The notes under the pieces are model-generated. The model was not told where the DNA came from, ran no database searches, and saw only the letters and a program-made list of their open reading frames with translations. A stretch of 46,416 nucleotides of DNA, taken from positions 1 to 46,416 of the forward strand of contig JAUVXF010000022.1 in assembly GCA_030603695.1 (NCBI GenBank), written 5' to 3'. The position numbers were made by a program, and so were the translations under genes. Below, piece after piece: positions 1-8,921 of this stretch (position 1 is the first letter of the stretch; each line of letters starts with the position of its first letter). Origin of the DNA: Natronohydrobacter sp. (GTDB taxonomy: Bacteria > Pseudomonadota > Alphaproteobacteria > Rhodobacterales > Rhodobacteraceae).

Positions 1-1434
1 CAGTCAGCCGCCAGCTACATCGAAAGCGCGGCTGACTGGCCGCCGCCCACCGCGCGCGTCCCACACAAATACAAAGTGGCCCAGTTTTGCGCCGCCCCGT
101 GGCTCAATTTTACTCCGCCGTTGACAACCAGCGGCATATATGATGGCGGCAATGGCAGCACCTTCCTGATTGATGCCTATCTTGATCGTTCGGAACTGGG
201 CGGGGGCGCAGACAATCTTGTTATTGGTGGTGCGGCGCAGGGGCAAACCATTGTCTATGCACTGGATCAGAATGCAGGCACAGCGCAATTCGATCCCATC
301 GGCCATCTGATTGCCAGCGCCGAGTCTGGCACGGTTGACATGTTCCAACTGGATGGCGGGCCAATCGACAAGGGCTTCTTTGAATATGACATATTCTTCG
401 AGGCCGGTGACGTGGAATGGTATCTGCGCAATACGCCCGGTCTACGTGCCTTTGAAATGCCCACCTTGGCCTTCGCAGCGCAAGAGTTCTGGCACGAATC
501 CACCGGGGTTTGGCAGGAACGCACCAGCGATCTGCGTGTTGGCGCGGCCACTGGCGGAGCGGGGGTTGATGTGCGCCGCAACGATGTGGGGGCTGGGATC
601 AGTTCCACATCGCCAGGGATATGGGCCCGCGCCTATGGCTCGCGCTACACGTTCCAGGTGGATTCGGATATCAACACACCTACCGGCCCTGTGACACAGC
701 GCAATTCGCTGCGCCAACGGAACTGGGGCATTCAGGCGGGCATTGATTTTGATGTCAGTGATCTGGTCTCTGAAGGGCAGCTGTTCCTGGGGGCTTTGGT
801 GGGGTATGGGTCTTCTGATCTCAGCTTTGGCGCAACAGGCTCTACGGCTGATCTGGCGGGCTGGAGCATTGGCGCCTATGCCACCTATATCAATGGGGGT
901 TTCTTCGTTGATGGTCTGGTGAAGGCCGATATGCTGACGGCGGATTATGCGCAGACATTTGACGCCAGCACCGGTTCGGCGAAAGTGCGGTCTTTGGGCT
1001 TCAGGATCGATACCGGGTATCGGATGGAACAGGACAGCTACTTCATAGAACCACTGGCCTCGCTGGCCTACGTCTCGACGCGGTTCAACGATATGACTGT
1101 TTTGGGCAATGCGGTTGCGATTGGCCAAAATGACAGCCTGCGCGGGCGCTTGGGGCTGCGTTTCGGGACATCCGTGGAAACGGCCACAGGGCGCATTGAT
1201 CCTTATGTCACGGCAAGTCTTTGGAACGAGTTCAAAGGGAATAACACGGCTTTGATCTCTTCGCCTGCGGCGGTTGTTTCCAAAGATTTTGGCGGCAGCT
1301 ATGGCGAGATTGGTTTGGGTGCGAACTTCTATTCCAACAACTCCAACCTTACAGGCTTTGTCAGCACCAATTGGCGGGTTGGCAGCGGGATCGATGGTGG
1401 CCGCGCCCAGATCGGGCTGCGCCATTCCTGGTAA
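1..1434 (+). CDS. Autotransporter (type V secretion) C-terminal part, 5' end outside the window
   Basis: The frame is open from base 1, so this is the 3' part of a larger gene; the GTG at 76 is not a convincing start. What is seen is the end of a passenger domain (roughly the first 180 residues, Gly/Asp-rich beta-helix-like sequence ending in a 'DVEWYLRN' junction), then a C-terminal translocator barrel of about 270 residues beginning near 'GIWARAYGSRYTF'. The barrel has alternating aromatic/Gly strands and ends 'GLRHSW', a terminal aromatic residue typical of Bam-assembled outer-membrane barrels. By family, the barrel exports the passenger to the cell surface. Passenger function cannot be read here. 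A strong terminator follows at 1466. Confidence 0.85.
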   Translation, partial: QSAASYIESAADWPPPTARVPHKYKVAQFCAAPWLNFTPPLTTSGIYDGGNGSTFLIDAYLDRSELGGGADNLVIGGAAQGQTIVYALDQNAGTAQFDPIGHLIASAESGTVDMFQLDGGPIDKGFFEYDIFFEAGDVEWYLRNTPGLRAFEMPTLAFAAQEFWHESTGVWQERTSDLRVGAATGGAGVDVRRNDVGAGISSTSPGIWARAYGSRYTFQVDSDINTPTGPVTQRNSLRQRNWGIQAGIDFDVSDLVSEGQLFLGALVGYGSSDLSFGATGSTADLAGWSIGAYATYINGGFFVDGLVKADMLTADYAQTFDASTGSAKVRSLGFRIDTGYRMEQDSYFIEPLASLAYVSTRFNDMTVLGNAVAIGQNDSLRGRLGLRFGTSVETATGRIDPYVTASLWNEFKGNNTALISSPAAVVSKDFGGSYGEIGLGANFYSNNSNLTGFVSTNWRVGSGIDGGRAQIGLRHSW

Positions 1435-1465
1435 TCGCGCGGGTTTATCCGCTACTGCCTAAGTC

Positions 1466-1498
1466 AATCACTGCCAGAGGGCATCTCTGGCAGTGATT
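1466..1498 (+). terminator. Terminator hairpin after the autotransporter
   Basis: Perfect 14-bp inverted repeat: left arm 1466-1479, 5-nt loop, right arm 1485-1498, starting 31 nt after the autotransporter stop. There is only a short T run after it. It separates the autotransporter from the SapC-family gene. Confidence 0.75.
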
Positions 1499-1577
1499 TC
1501 GTCAGCCCGCCTTTGCGCTGCACTGCCTTTCACAGCGCAAATGTAATCTTCCCTGAACCACGCCAAAGGAGTTGGAT

Positions 1578-2267
1578 GTGTTTACCTCTCTGGAAATCCT
1601 CAATCTGAAGACACATTCGGCGCTGCGATATCAGCCGGTTTCTGGATATGGGTATGCCCGAAATGTAACATCAGCCCCCCTTGCTGCCAGCGAATTGCCA
1701 AGGGCGGCGTGCCATTTCCCGATCCTGTTTCCCAAAAAGGGCAGGATTATCCCGGTTGCCTTGTTCGGGCTGGAAAAGGACAAATCCCTGTTTGTAAATG
1801 AGGCCGGTGATTGGACTGCCGGCTATGTGCCCGCGCATATCCGGCGGTATCCGTTTATTCTTGGCCAAACGGGCGAGAAAAACAGATATTCCGTCATGAT
1901 AGATCGTGCAGCGCCGCATTTTTCGGCAGATGCGGGCGAGCCGTTGTTTGTGGATGGCGAACCCGTGCCCGGTGGCGTTGTTATCCGTGCGCGAAAGGTT
2001 CTGGCACAGTTTCAGAAAGAGTTGGAGCAGACAGAGCATTTCCTTGCGCCCCTGTTGGAGCATGATGTGCTGACAGAGCGGCGCTTTGCCGTCAGGCGTG
2101 ATGGCAAGCAAACCATTGCCGTAGAGGGGTTTCGCCAAGTTGATGACAAGAAAGTGGCCGCCCTTGCGGATAGCGTACTTGCGTCCTGGGTGCGCAGTGG
2201 TTTGATGGCCGCGGTCATCGCGCATCTGCAATCTTTGCACAATGCGCAGCGCATGGCGCAGCGCTAA
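1578..2267 (+). CDS. SapC family protein
   Basis: About 229 residues matching the SapC family by pattern: 'CHFPILFPKKGRIIPVAL' near the N-terminus, then 'GLEKDKSLFV', 'GDWTAGYVPAHIRRYPF' and a C-terminal helical segment. The family was named from a Campylobacter S-layer-associated gene, but its biochemical role in alphaproteobacteria is not established. I chose GTG at 1578 because AAAGGA at 1565-1570 is 7 nt upstream; an in-frame TTG at 1572 would sit only 1 nt from it. It has no signal peptide and is predicted cytosolic. It lies between an autotransporter and murB on the same strand. Confidence 0.8.
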   Translation: MFTSLEILNLKTHSALRYQPVSGYGYARNVTSAPLAASELPRAACHFPILFPKKGRIIPVALFGLEKDKSLFVNEAGDWTAGYVPAHIRRYPFILGQTGEKNRYSVMIDRAAPHFSADAGEPLFVDGEPVPGGVVIRARKVLAQFQKELEQTEHFLAPLLEHDVLTERRFAVRRDGKQTIAVEGFRQVDDKKVAALADSVLASWVRSGLMAAVIAHLQSLHNAQRMAQR

Positions 2268-2297
2268 GCGCGCCTAGGGCGAGATTGCAAATTCGGC

Positions 2298-2321
2298 GGG
2301 GGCTTTGGGCCAACAGCCCCC
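2298..2321 (+). terminator. Possible weak terminator hairpin before murB
   Basis: A 7-bp G/C stem (GGGGGCT at 2298-2304 with AGCCCCC at 2315-2321) lies between the SapC-family gene and murB. No T run follows, so it could be a factor-dependent terminator or only a hairpin. Confidence 0.4.
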
Positions 2322-2358
2322 CTCGACAAATCCCTGTCTGGCGCGCTACTGACAGCTC

Positions 2359-3336
2359 ATGACACCAGATCTGATCCCCTTGCGCGGCAGCCTATCGGCA
2401 AACAAGCCCCTCGACTCTCTGACATGGCTTCGCGTGGGCGGGCCTGCGGAGTGGTTGTTTCAACCCGCCGATGCACAGGATCTGGCAGATTTTCTGCGCA
2501 TGCTTGATCCAGAGATCCCGGTTTTCCCGATGGGTGTGGGGTCTAACCTTATTGTGCGCGATGGTGGCTTGCGGGGGGTTGTGATCCGCCTTGGCCGCGG
2601 GTTCAATACCATAGAGATTGACAACGCGGCGATTACCGCCGGGGCAGCGGCGCTGGATGCCCATGTGGCGCGCAAAGCGGCGGATGCAGGGCGCGACCTG
2701 ACATTTCTACGCACCATTCCCGGCAGTATCGGGGGGGCAGTGCGGATGAATGCGGGCTGCTATGGCAGCTATGTGGCCGACCATCTGATAGACATATGCG
2801 CGATTGATCGGCAGGGGCAAACCCATATCATCCCCGCCGCCGCGCTGAACCTTCAGTATCGGCAATCCGATCTGCCGGAAGGCATGATTATCATTTCGGC
2901 GCGGTTTCATGCCCCGCAGGCCGATCCGGCGGCGCTGCATGCGCGCATGGAGGCGCAGCTTGCGCAGCGCGATGCCACGCAGCCCACCAAAGACCGCAGC
3001 GCAGGATCAACCTTTCGCAATCCTGCCGGTTACAGCTCTACGGGGCAGGCGGGGGACAGCCATGACTTGAAGGCTTGGGCGGTGATAGACGGCGCGGGTT
3101 TGCGCGGTGCGCGGCTTGGGGGGGCGCAAATGTCGCCCAAGCACCCCAACTTTCTGATCAACGCAGGCGGGGCCACTGCGGCTGAATTAGAGGCATTGGG
3201 CGAGGAAGTTAGAAAAAGGGTTTTGCATCAGCGCGGTATTTCGCTACAATGGGAAATCATGCGGGTTGGTCAGGAAATCCGAAACGCGGATTTGCCGCTG
3301 CTGGAACTAGATCCCGGCGCGGCGCATAAAGAATAA
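2359..3336 (+). CDS. murB: UDP-N-acetylenolpyruvoylglucosamine reductase
   Basis: Cytosolic FAD enzyme that reduces UDP-GlcNAc-enolpyruvate to UDP-MurNAc with NADPH, the second committed step of peptidoglycan precursor synthesis. The 325-residue protein shows the FAD-binding segments '[15 protein letters not shown]' (59-73) and '[15 protein letters not shown]' (119-133). The active-site Ser lies in 'AGSTFRNP' (about 217) and the catalytic Glu near the end in 'LQWEIMRVG' (about 299). A stretch '[13 protein letters not shown]' (224-236) looks like a lineage insertion. It is the first dcw gene in the window and is followed by ddl after 51 nt containing two small hairpins. Confidence 0.97.
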   Translation: MTPDLIPLRGSLSANKPLDSLTWLRVGGPAEWLFQPADAQDLADFLRMLDPEIPVFPMGVGSNLIVRDGGLRGVVIRLGRGFNTIEIDNAAITAGAAALDAHVARKAADAGRDLTFLRTIPGSIGGAVRMNAGCYGSYVADHLIDICAIDRQGQTHIIPAAALNLQYRQSDLPEGMIIISARFHAPQADPAALHARMEAQLAQRDATQPTKDRSAGSTFRNPAGYSSTGQAGDSHDLKAWAVIDGAGLRGARLGGAQMSPKHPNFLINAGGATAAELEALGEEVRKRVLHQRGISLQWEIMRVGQEIRNADLPLLELDPGAAHKE

Positions 3337-3339
3337 AAC

Positions 3340-3374
3340 CCCGGAAAACCGGGTAAAAAGGGCCAAAATGGCCC
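3340..3374 (+). other. Two small tandem hairpins between murB and ddl
   Basis: CCCGG (3340-3344) pairs with CCGGG (3349-3353), and GGGCC (3360-3364) pairs with GGCCC (3370-3374). They fill the murB-ddl gap and end just before the AGAGG ribosome-binding site at 3375. They may mark an mRNA processing or partial-termination point; the function is inferred. Confidence 0.45.
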
Positions 3375-3387
3375 AGAGGCAGTGGGA

Positions 3388-4308
3388 ATGGGCATGTCGA
3401 GCAGGGCAGCCCCCCGGATATGTGTTCTGAAAGGCGGCCTCTCGGCAGAGCGCGAGGTGTCGCTATCGTCAGGGCATGAATGCGCCAAGGCGCTGCGGGT
3501 GGCAGGATACGAGGTTATCGAACTGGACGCGCGCGGCGATGTCGTGCAGCGCCTGATTGATATTGCACCCGATATCGTTTTCAACGCGCTGCATGGCCGC
3601 TATGGCGAGGATGGCTGCATTCAGGGCATTCTGGAATGGCTGCGCATCCCCTACACGCATTCGGGCATTCTGGCCTCTGCGCTGGCAATGGACAAGGAAC
3701 GTTCAAAGGCTGCGTTCCGTGCTGCGGGCCTGCCTGTTGTGCCCTCTGTCATTGCCGCCAAAGCCGATGTGATGGCCGCGCATCTGATGACCCCGCCCTA
3801 TGTTGTGAAACCCAATAACGAGGGCAGCTCTGTCGGCGTCTATCTGGTGATGGACGGCGCGAATGCGCCGCCCAACCTGTCGGACGACATGCCCGAATTC
3901 GTGATGGTCGAAGCTTTCGCGCCGGGGCGCGAATTGACGACAACCGTGGTCGGTGATCGCGCGCTGACAGTCACGGATATCCTGACCGATGGCTGGTATG
4001 ATTATGATGCCAAGTACACGCCCGGCGGGTCGCGCCATGTGCTGCCTGCCGATGTGCCTGCCGAAATCCATGCCGCCTGCCTGGAGTATGCGTTGCGTGC
4101 GCATCAGGCGCTGGGCTGCCGCGGGGTAAGCCGCACCGATTTTCGTTGGGACAGCGCGCGCGGGCTGGAGGGGTTGATCTTGCTGGAAACCAATACCCAG
4201 CCGGGCATGACCCCCACATCGCTTGTGCCCGAACAGGCGGCCCATTGCGGGATCAGCTTTGCCGATCTGTGCCGCTGGATGGTGGAGGATGCCTCTTGCG
4301 ACAGGTAG
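3388..4308 (+). CDS. ddl: D-alanine--D-alanine ligase
   Basis: ATP-grasp enzyme that joins two D-Ala for the peptidoglycan stem peptide. Of 306 residues, the N-terminal lobe carries 'LKGGLSAEREVSLSSG' (14-29) and 'NALHGRYGEDG'. The ATP-grasp core has 'KPNNEGSSVGVYLV', and the C-terminal metal/substrate segment reads 'LETNTQPGMTPTSLVPEQA'. I chose ATG 3388 (AGAGG at 3375-3379, 8 nt upstream) over GTG 3382; ATG 3394 is a second option. The 3' end overlaps the likely ftsQ start by 13 nt, implying coupled translation. Confidence 0.96.
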   Translation: MGMSSRAAPRICVLKGGLSAEREVSLSSGHECAKALRVAGYEVIELDARGDVVQRLIDIAPDIVFNALHGRYGEDGCIQGILEWLRIPYTHSGILASALAMDKERSKAAFRAAGLPVVPSVIAAKADVMAAHLMTPPYVVKPNNEGSSVGVYLVMDGANAPPNLSDDMPEFVMVEAFAPGRELTTTVVGDRALTVTDILTDGWYDYDAKYTPGGSRHVLPADVPAEIHAACLEYALRAHQALGCRGVSRTDFRWDSARGLEGLILLETNTQPGMTPTSLVPEQAAHCGISFADLCRWMVEDASCDR

Positions 4309-5627
4309 CCTCTCAGTACCCATTGCACGCAGACAGCCAACTGCCCGACCCATCAGAGGGGTGGTATGGGTCTGATGATGACATGCCACAAGCGGCGCTG
4401 ACAGGGCCTGCAAGCTTCTGGGATCATCTGGGCGCAACCCGTGCCGATGAATATGCACGCGAAGATATCTTGCCCGATGTGATCTTGCCCGAACCGCCGC
4501 AATGGGCCGAGCCGGCGCAACCGGGTGGCACAGGCGCGCGGCTGCCGCATCATCTGCCCTTGGGCGATATGTCGGCCATTCAGGGCGTCAGTCTGGATGA
4601 AACCCTCAACCCGTCTGAGGATTACACGCCGCCACCTGTGGCAGAGGCAGGCTGGAACCTGCATATGGCACAGATGCGCGATATGCGCGCGCCCGGCGGT
4701 TTTGCCCCGGCCATGCCCGAAGATATCCAGACACCCGGCGCGGCTGCCCCCTTTGCGGCAGTGCAGCCCGCGCGCCCACGGCGTGCAAGCGGGCGGCTGG
4801 CCTATCGGTTGCAGCGGATATGGCTAACCCCCGGCTATAGGCTGTCTTTGAAATATGGGTTGCCACTTCTGGCGGTGATCGGGCTGGTGGCGGTTCTGTT
4901 GGCCGATGAGGGGCGCCGGGGCGCAATTTCCGCGCAAATAGAGACGGTGAAAGCGGCTTTCATGGATCGTCCTGAATTCATGGTGACAGAGTTGCAATTG
5001 CCCGAAATGTCGCCAGAGCTGGAATTCACCCTGCGCCAGACGCTTGATATCGGCTTGCCGATTTCGTCTTTCCGGCTGGATATGGATGCTTTGCGCGCCG
5101 AGGTTGAGGCGCTGGATTGGGTGCGCTCTGCCGATGTGCGGCTATTGTCGGGCGGGGTGCTGGCGCTGTCGGTGACAGAGCGTGTGCCGGCTATCCTGTG
5201 GCGCTCTGACGAGGGGTTGGAACTGCTGGATGGCGAAGGGGTGCGGGTGGCCTTCCTTCTCAATCGTGGCCTGCGCCCGGATTTGCCTTTGATCGCAGGG
5301 GCGGGGGCCAATGCGCATATTCCCGAAGCGCTGGAATTGCTGGATGCCGCACAGCCTTTGGGCGCGCGGTTGCGCGGGCTTGTGCGCATGGGCGAACGGC
5401 GCTGGGATGTGGTGCTGGATCGTGACCAGCGCATCCGCCTGCCTGAAACCGGCCCTGTTGCTGCACTGGAGCGCGTGATCGCGCTGGAACAGGCCCAAGA
5501 CCTTCTCGCCCGCGATATTTTGGTGGCCGATATGCGCAATCCGGCCCGCCCCGTTCTCCAGATTAGTGCAGGGGCAATGGAAACCCTGCGCGACATTCGT
5601 TCTCAGTCTACGGAGGCTTTACAGTGA
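4296..5627 (+). CDS. ftsQ: Cell division protein FtsQ with long cytoplasmic N-terminal extension
   Basis: Bitopic inner-membrane divisome protein that bridges FtsB/FtsL to the septal synthase. The start is inferred as TTG 4296, preceded by GGTGGAGG (4281-4288) with 7-nt spacing and overlapping ddl; the next in-frame ATG is 4383. This gives about 443 residues. The order is a Pro/acidic-rich extension (1-165), the family-typical 'YRLQRIWLTPGYRL', one membrane helix (about 187-205), a POTRA domain starting 'FMVTELQLPE' (about 228-298) and the FtsQ beta domain. Relatives are usually near 300 residues, so the extension is unusual. The stop overlaps the ftsA start as GTGA. Confidence 0.92.
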   Translation: MRQVASQYPLHADSQLPDPSEGWYGSDDDMPQAALTGPASFWDHLGATRADEYAREDILPDVILPEPPQWAEPAQPGGTGARLPHHLPLGDMSAIQGVSLDETLNPSEDYTPPPVAEAGWNLHMAQMRDMRAPGGFAPAMPEDIQTPGAAAPFAAVQPARPRRASGRLAYRLQRIWLTPGYRLSLKYGLPLLAVIGLVAVLLADEGRRGAISAQIETVKAAFMDRPEFMVTELQLPEMSPELEFTLRQTLDIGLPISSFRLDMDALRAEVEALDWVRSADVRLLSGGVLALSVTERVPAILWRSDEGLELLDGEGVRVAFLLNRGLRPDLPLIAGAGANAHIPEALELLDAAQPLGARLRGLVRMGERRWDVVLDRDQRIRLPETGPVAALERVIALEQAQDLLARDILVADMRNPARPVLQISAGAMETLRDIRSQSTEALQ

Positions 5628-6961
5628 TTTCAGACCCCTATGCTTCGCAACGCGCCATGCGCCAGATGCGCCGCGCAGCCATGCAACGCGGTGTGATTGC
5701 GGCTGTTGATATCGGAACCTACAAAATTGCGGCTCTGGTGCTGCGCCTTGACCCGGAAAAAGCCGTGCAAGAGCAGCAGGGCATCGGCAATATGGCAGGG
5801 CAGGCCGCCTTTCGCGTGATAGGCGCGGGAACAACCCGCTCGCGCGGGATCCGCTTTGGCGAGGTTTCGGCAATGGCCGAGACGGAAAGCGCCATCCGCA
5901 CCGCACTTCAGGCGGCGCAGAAAATGGCACAAACGCGGGTTGATCATGTGATGGTCTGCTTTTCCGGCGGAAATGTGCGGTCTTACGGGCTGGCTGGCGA
6001 AGTGGAACTGACCAGCGAAACCGTGGCCGAGAATGATATCGCCCGCGTAATGGCTGCCTGCGAAATGCCCGATTTCGGCGCGGGGCGCGATGTGTTGCAC
6101 GCCCAGCCCATAAACTTCGCGCTGGATCACCGCTCTGGCCTGTCAGACCCGCGCGGCCAGAGCGGGCAGATGCTGGCCTGTGACATGCATCTTCTGACGG
6201 TGGATTCCAGCCTGATCCAGAATGTGTGCAACTGCCTGAAGCGCTGCGATGTGGAATTGGCGGGCATTGTTTCAAGCGCCTATGCTACCGGCATGTCCAC
6301 CTTGGTGGAAGATGAACAGGAACTTGGCGCGGCCTGCGTGGATCTGGGGGCAGGGGCTTCGGGGATTTCGATATTCATCAAGAAACACATGATCTATGCC
6401 GATGCCGTGCGCATGGGGGGCGGGCATGTCACCTCGGATATCTCCAAGGGGCTGCAAGTTGATTTTGGCATGGCAGAGCGGATCAAGACAGTGCATGGCG
6501 GCGTGCAGGCCACATCCATGGATGACCGCGAGATGATAGAACTGACAGGCGATAGCGGCGATTGGGAAAAAGACCGCCGCCGCGTGAGCCGGGCCGAATT
6601 GATCGGGATCATGCGCCCCCGTCTGGAAGAGATATTGGAAGAGGTGCGCGCGCGGCTGGACGCGGCGGGTTTCAACCACCTGCCCAGCCAGCAAGTTGTG
6701 CTGACAGGGGGCGGCGCGCAGGTGCCGGGGATCGACAGCCTTGCCGCGCGCATCTTTGGCCAGCAAGTGCGCCTTGGGCGCCCCATTCGCGTGCGTGGCC
6801 TGCCACAAGCGGCCTCTGGGCCTGCATTCTCTGGCGTTGTGGGCCTAAGCCTGCTGGCGACACACCCGCAAGACGAGTGGTGGGATTTCGATTTGCCTGT
6901 TGAAAGTTACCCTGCCCGCTCTCTCAAGCGTGCGGTGAAATGGTTTCGGGATCACTGGTAA
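5624..6961 (+). CDS. ftsA: Cell division protein FtsA
   Basis: Actin-like ATPase that tethers FtsZ filaments to the membrane and recruits later divisome proteins. The 445 residues include phosphate-1 'VDIGTYKIAALVL' (28-40), a second ATPase motif 'VDLGAGASGISIF' (about 241-253) and an adenosine motif 'VVLTGGGAQVPGI'. The C-terminus 'SLKRAVKWFRDHW' is an amphipathic, Trp/Lys-rich membrane-targeting helix, as in the family. Start GTG 5624 has CGGAGG at 5611-5616 and overlaps the ftsQ stop by 4 nt, so translation is probably coupled. Confidence 0.97.
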   Translation: MISDPYASQRAMRQMRRAAMQRGVIAAVDIGTYKIAALVLRLDPEKAVQEQQGIGNMAGQAAFRVIGAGTTRSRGIRFGEVSAMAETESAIRTALQAAQKMAQTRVDHVMVCFSGGNVRSYGLAGEVELTSETVAENDIARVMAACEMPDFGAGRDVLHAQPINFALDHRSGLSDPRGQSGQMLACDMHLLTVDSSLIQNVCNCLKRCDVELAGIVSSAYATGMSTLVEDEQELGAACVDLGAGASGISIFIKKHMIYADAVRMGGGHVTSDISKGLQVDFGMAERIKTVHGGVQATSMDDREMIELTGDSGDWEKDRRRVSRAELIGIMRPRLEEILEEVRARLDAAGFNHLPSQQVVLTGGGAQVPGIDSLAARIFGQQVRLGRPIRVRGLPQAASGPAFSGVVGLSLLATHPQDEWWDFDLPVESYPARSLKRAVKWFRDHW

Positions 6962-6976
6962 CCCCAAAATCTGGGG
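6962..6976 (+). other. Small hairpin after ftsA in the ftsZ leader
   Basis: CCCCA (6962-6966) pairs with TGGGG (6972-6976) immediately after the ftsA stop. A second small stem (GCCG...CGGC) follows near 6982. The 186-nt ftsA-ftsZ gap is the only sizeable space in this cluster, so ftsZ probably also has its own promoter. One GANTC site (GATTC, 7071-7075), the CcrM methylation target used with GcrA in alphaproteobacteria, lies in it. Confidence 0.4.
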
Positions 6977-7147
6977 ATGATGCCGAAAAGCGGCGTAAAC
7001 TAAGAAAAAACTTGCCACATCTGGTACGCAAACGTGACTTTTTTGATGACCTTACAGCGCAACACCTGTAGATTCACAAAAAAGCGGTAAACTGGCGAAA
7101 CAGGTGGCGCAACGCGCAGGTCAGAATAAGAGAGGCGGAGTGAGCAG

Positions 7148-8848
7148 ATGGCATTGAATTTCACAGAAAACGCACGGCATGAAGACCTGTCGCCAAGGAT
7201 CACGGTCTTTGGTGTTGGCGGGGCGGGCGGAAACGCTGTCAACAACATGATCGAAAAGGCGCTGGAGGGCGTTGAGTTCGTGGTGGCGAATACCGATGCG
7301 CAGGCATTGCAGCAAAGCCGCGCACCGGGCCGCATCCAGATGGGTGTAAAGATCACCGAAGGTCTTGGCGCAGGCGCGCGCCCGTCGGTTGGGTCTGCCG
7401 CCGCAGAAGAAACCATCGAAGAGATCATCGACCATCTGGCCGGTTCGCATATGTGCTTCATCACCGCAGGTATGGGCGGCGGCACAGGCACTGGCGCTGC
7501 CCCCATCATCGCGCAAGCGGCGCGCGAACTGGGCGTGCTGACTGTGGGCGTTGTGACCAAACCGTTCCAGTTTGAAGGCGCAAAGCGCATGCGTCAGGCC
7601 GAAGAGGGCGTGGCTGCGCTGCAAAAGGTTGTGGATACGCTGATCATCATCCCCAATCAGAACCTGTTCCGCCTTGCCAACGAAAAAACCACCTTCACCG
7701 AAGCTTTCGCAATGGCTGATGATGTGCTGTATCAGGGCGTGAAAGGCGTTACCGATCTGATGGTGCGCCCCGGCCTGATCAACCTTGATTTCGCCGATGT
7801 GCGCGCTGTCATGGATGAAATGGGCAAGGCCATGATGGGCACGGGCGAGGCATCTGGCGAAGACCGCGCCATCCACGCCGCCGAGAAAGCGATTGCCAAC
7901 CCGCTGCTGGATGAAATCAGCCTGCATGGCGCACGCGGTGTTCTGATCAACATCACGGGCGGGTATGACCTGACCCTGTTTGAACTGGACGAAGCTGCAA
8001 ACCGCATCCGCGAAAAGGTTGATCCAGAGGCGAATATCATTGTCGGCTCTACGCTTGATCCGTCAATGGAGGGCACCTTGCGCGTGTCCGTTGTGGCCAC
8101 CGGGATCGACGTGCAACAAAAGGCAGAAGCTGTCGAGCAGCCGCGCCGCAGCATGACAACCCCTGTGCGCCCCAACTTGCAGGACAAGCCTGCCGCACCT
8201 GTTGCCGCACAGCGCCCTGCGCCCCAGCCCCTGCCGGAAGAACGCGCCGCACCCGCAGCGCGCGCCTATGCTGAACCGGTTGATCAGCGCAACCTGTTTG
8301 AACGTATGCCAGAGGCGGAAGCAGCGCCGCAGCACAGCCGCGGCGGTTATGCCCAGATGGACGATATGGCCCCCGCCGCAGAGCAATATACCCCAGCCCC
8401 GCGCCAAGCTGCACCAGCACCGCGCATGGCGCCAGAGCCAGAGCAGCGGTTTGATATTGATGATGTTCTGGCCGAACAGCAGCGCGTCGCGCAGCCTCCA
8501 ATGCAGACGGCCGATTACGGTGCGCCACGCCGTGCGGCCCCCGGAACGCCATCGCCCGAAACGCTGGCAAAGCTGCAACGCGCTGTGCAAAAGGCGCCAG
8601 AGCATGGCTATCTGCGCCAGCAACCGCAGCGCGAGGCCCCGGCACAGGCGGCCGACAAGGGCGCGCGCTTTGGGATCGGTTCACTTATCAGCCGGATGGC
8701 TGGGCATGGCCATGATGCGCCTGCCGCTGGCGCAGCCGCGCAGCGCAGGGTTTCTCCGCCAGTGTCGCAATATGACGAAGACCCGGCACCACGGGCCTCT
8801 GACGAGCGGATTGAAATCCCTGCATTCCTGCGCAGGCAGGCGAACTGA
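7148..8848 (+). CDS. ftsZ: Cell division protein FtsZ (long linker form)
   Basis: Tubulin-like GTPase that forms the cytokinetic ring. The N-terminal globular domain (about 1-316) has '[16 protein letters not shown]' and the tubulin signature '[10 protein letters not shown]' (about 108-117). It is followed by a roughly 230-residue Ala/Pro/Gln-rich disordered linker and the conserved C-terminal peptide '[10 protein letters not shown]' that binds FtsA and other partners. At 566 residues it is far longer than E. coli FtsZ (383), but a long linker is common in alphaproteobacteria. Start ATG 7148 follows AGGCGGAG at 7133-7140. A strong terminator at 8872 ends the dcw block. Confidence 0.98.
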   Translation: MALNFTENARHEDLSPRITVFGVGGAGGNAVNNMIEKALEGVEFVVANTDAQALQQSRAPGRIQMGVKITEGLGAGARPSVGSAAAEETIEEIIDHLAGSHMCFITAGMGGGTGTGAAPIIAQAARELGVLTVGVVTKPFQFEGAKRMRQAEEGVAALQKVVDTLIIIPNQNLFRLANEKTTFTEAFAMADDVLYQGVKGVTDLMVRPGLINLDFADVRAVMDEMGKAMMGTGEASGEDRAIHAAEKAIANPLLDEISLHGARGVLINITGGYDLTLFELDEAANRIREKVDPEANIIVGSTLDPSMEGTLRVSVVATGIDVQQKAEAVEQPRRSMTTPVRPNLQDKPAAPVAAQRPAPQPLPEERAAPAARAYAEPVDQRNLFERMPEAEAAPQHSRGGYAQMDDMAPAAEQYTPAPRQAAPAPRMAPEPEQRFDIDDVLAEQQRVAQPPMQTADYGAPRRAAPGTPSPETLAKLQRAVQKAPEHGYLRQQPQREAPAQAADKGARFGIGSLISRMAGHGHDAPAAGAAAQRRVSPPVSQYDEDPAPRASDERIEIPAFLRRQAN

Positions 8849-8871
8849 TCGCCAGATTCTGCCTGAATCTG

Positions 8872-8900
8872 AAAAAGCCAGCCGGATCGGCTGGCTTTTT
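8872..8900. terminator. Bidirectional rho-independent terminator between ftsZ and the tetR gene
   Basis: 9-bp stem AGCCAGCCG (8876-8884) with CGGCTGGCT (8888-8896), flanked by A5 at 8872 and T5 at 8896, so it works on both strands. It sits between the convergent ftsZ and TetR-family genes. Confidence 0.9.
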
Positions 8901-8921
8901 TATGTGCGCCGGTTGTTTGGG

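Noticed and set aside
442-1425. Long minus-strand open frame (327 codons) under the autotransporter
   Set aside because: It is antisense to a clear barrel domain, has no family pattern, and its composition is that of a GC-rich shadow frame.
7063-7110. Inverted CACCTGT/ACAGGTG pair in the ftsZ upstream region as an operator
   Set aside because: The arms are about 30 nt apart, no known binding protein matches, and 7-bp pairs arise easily by chance.
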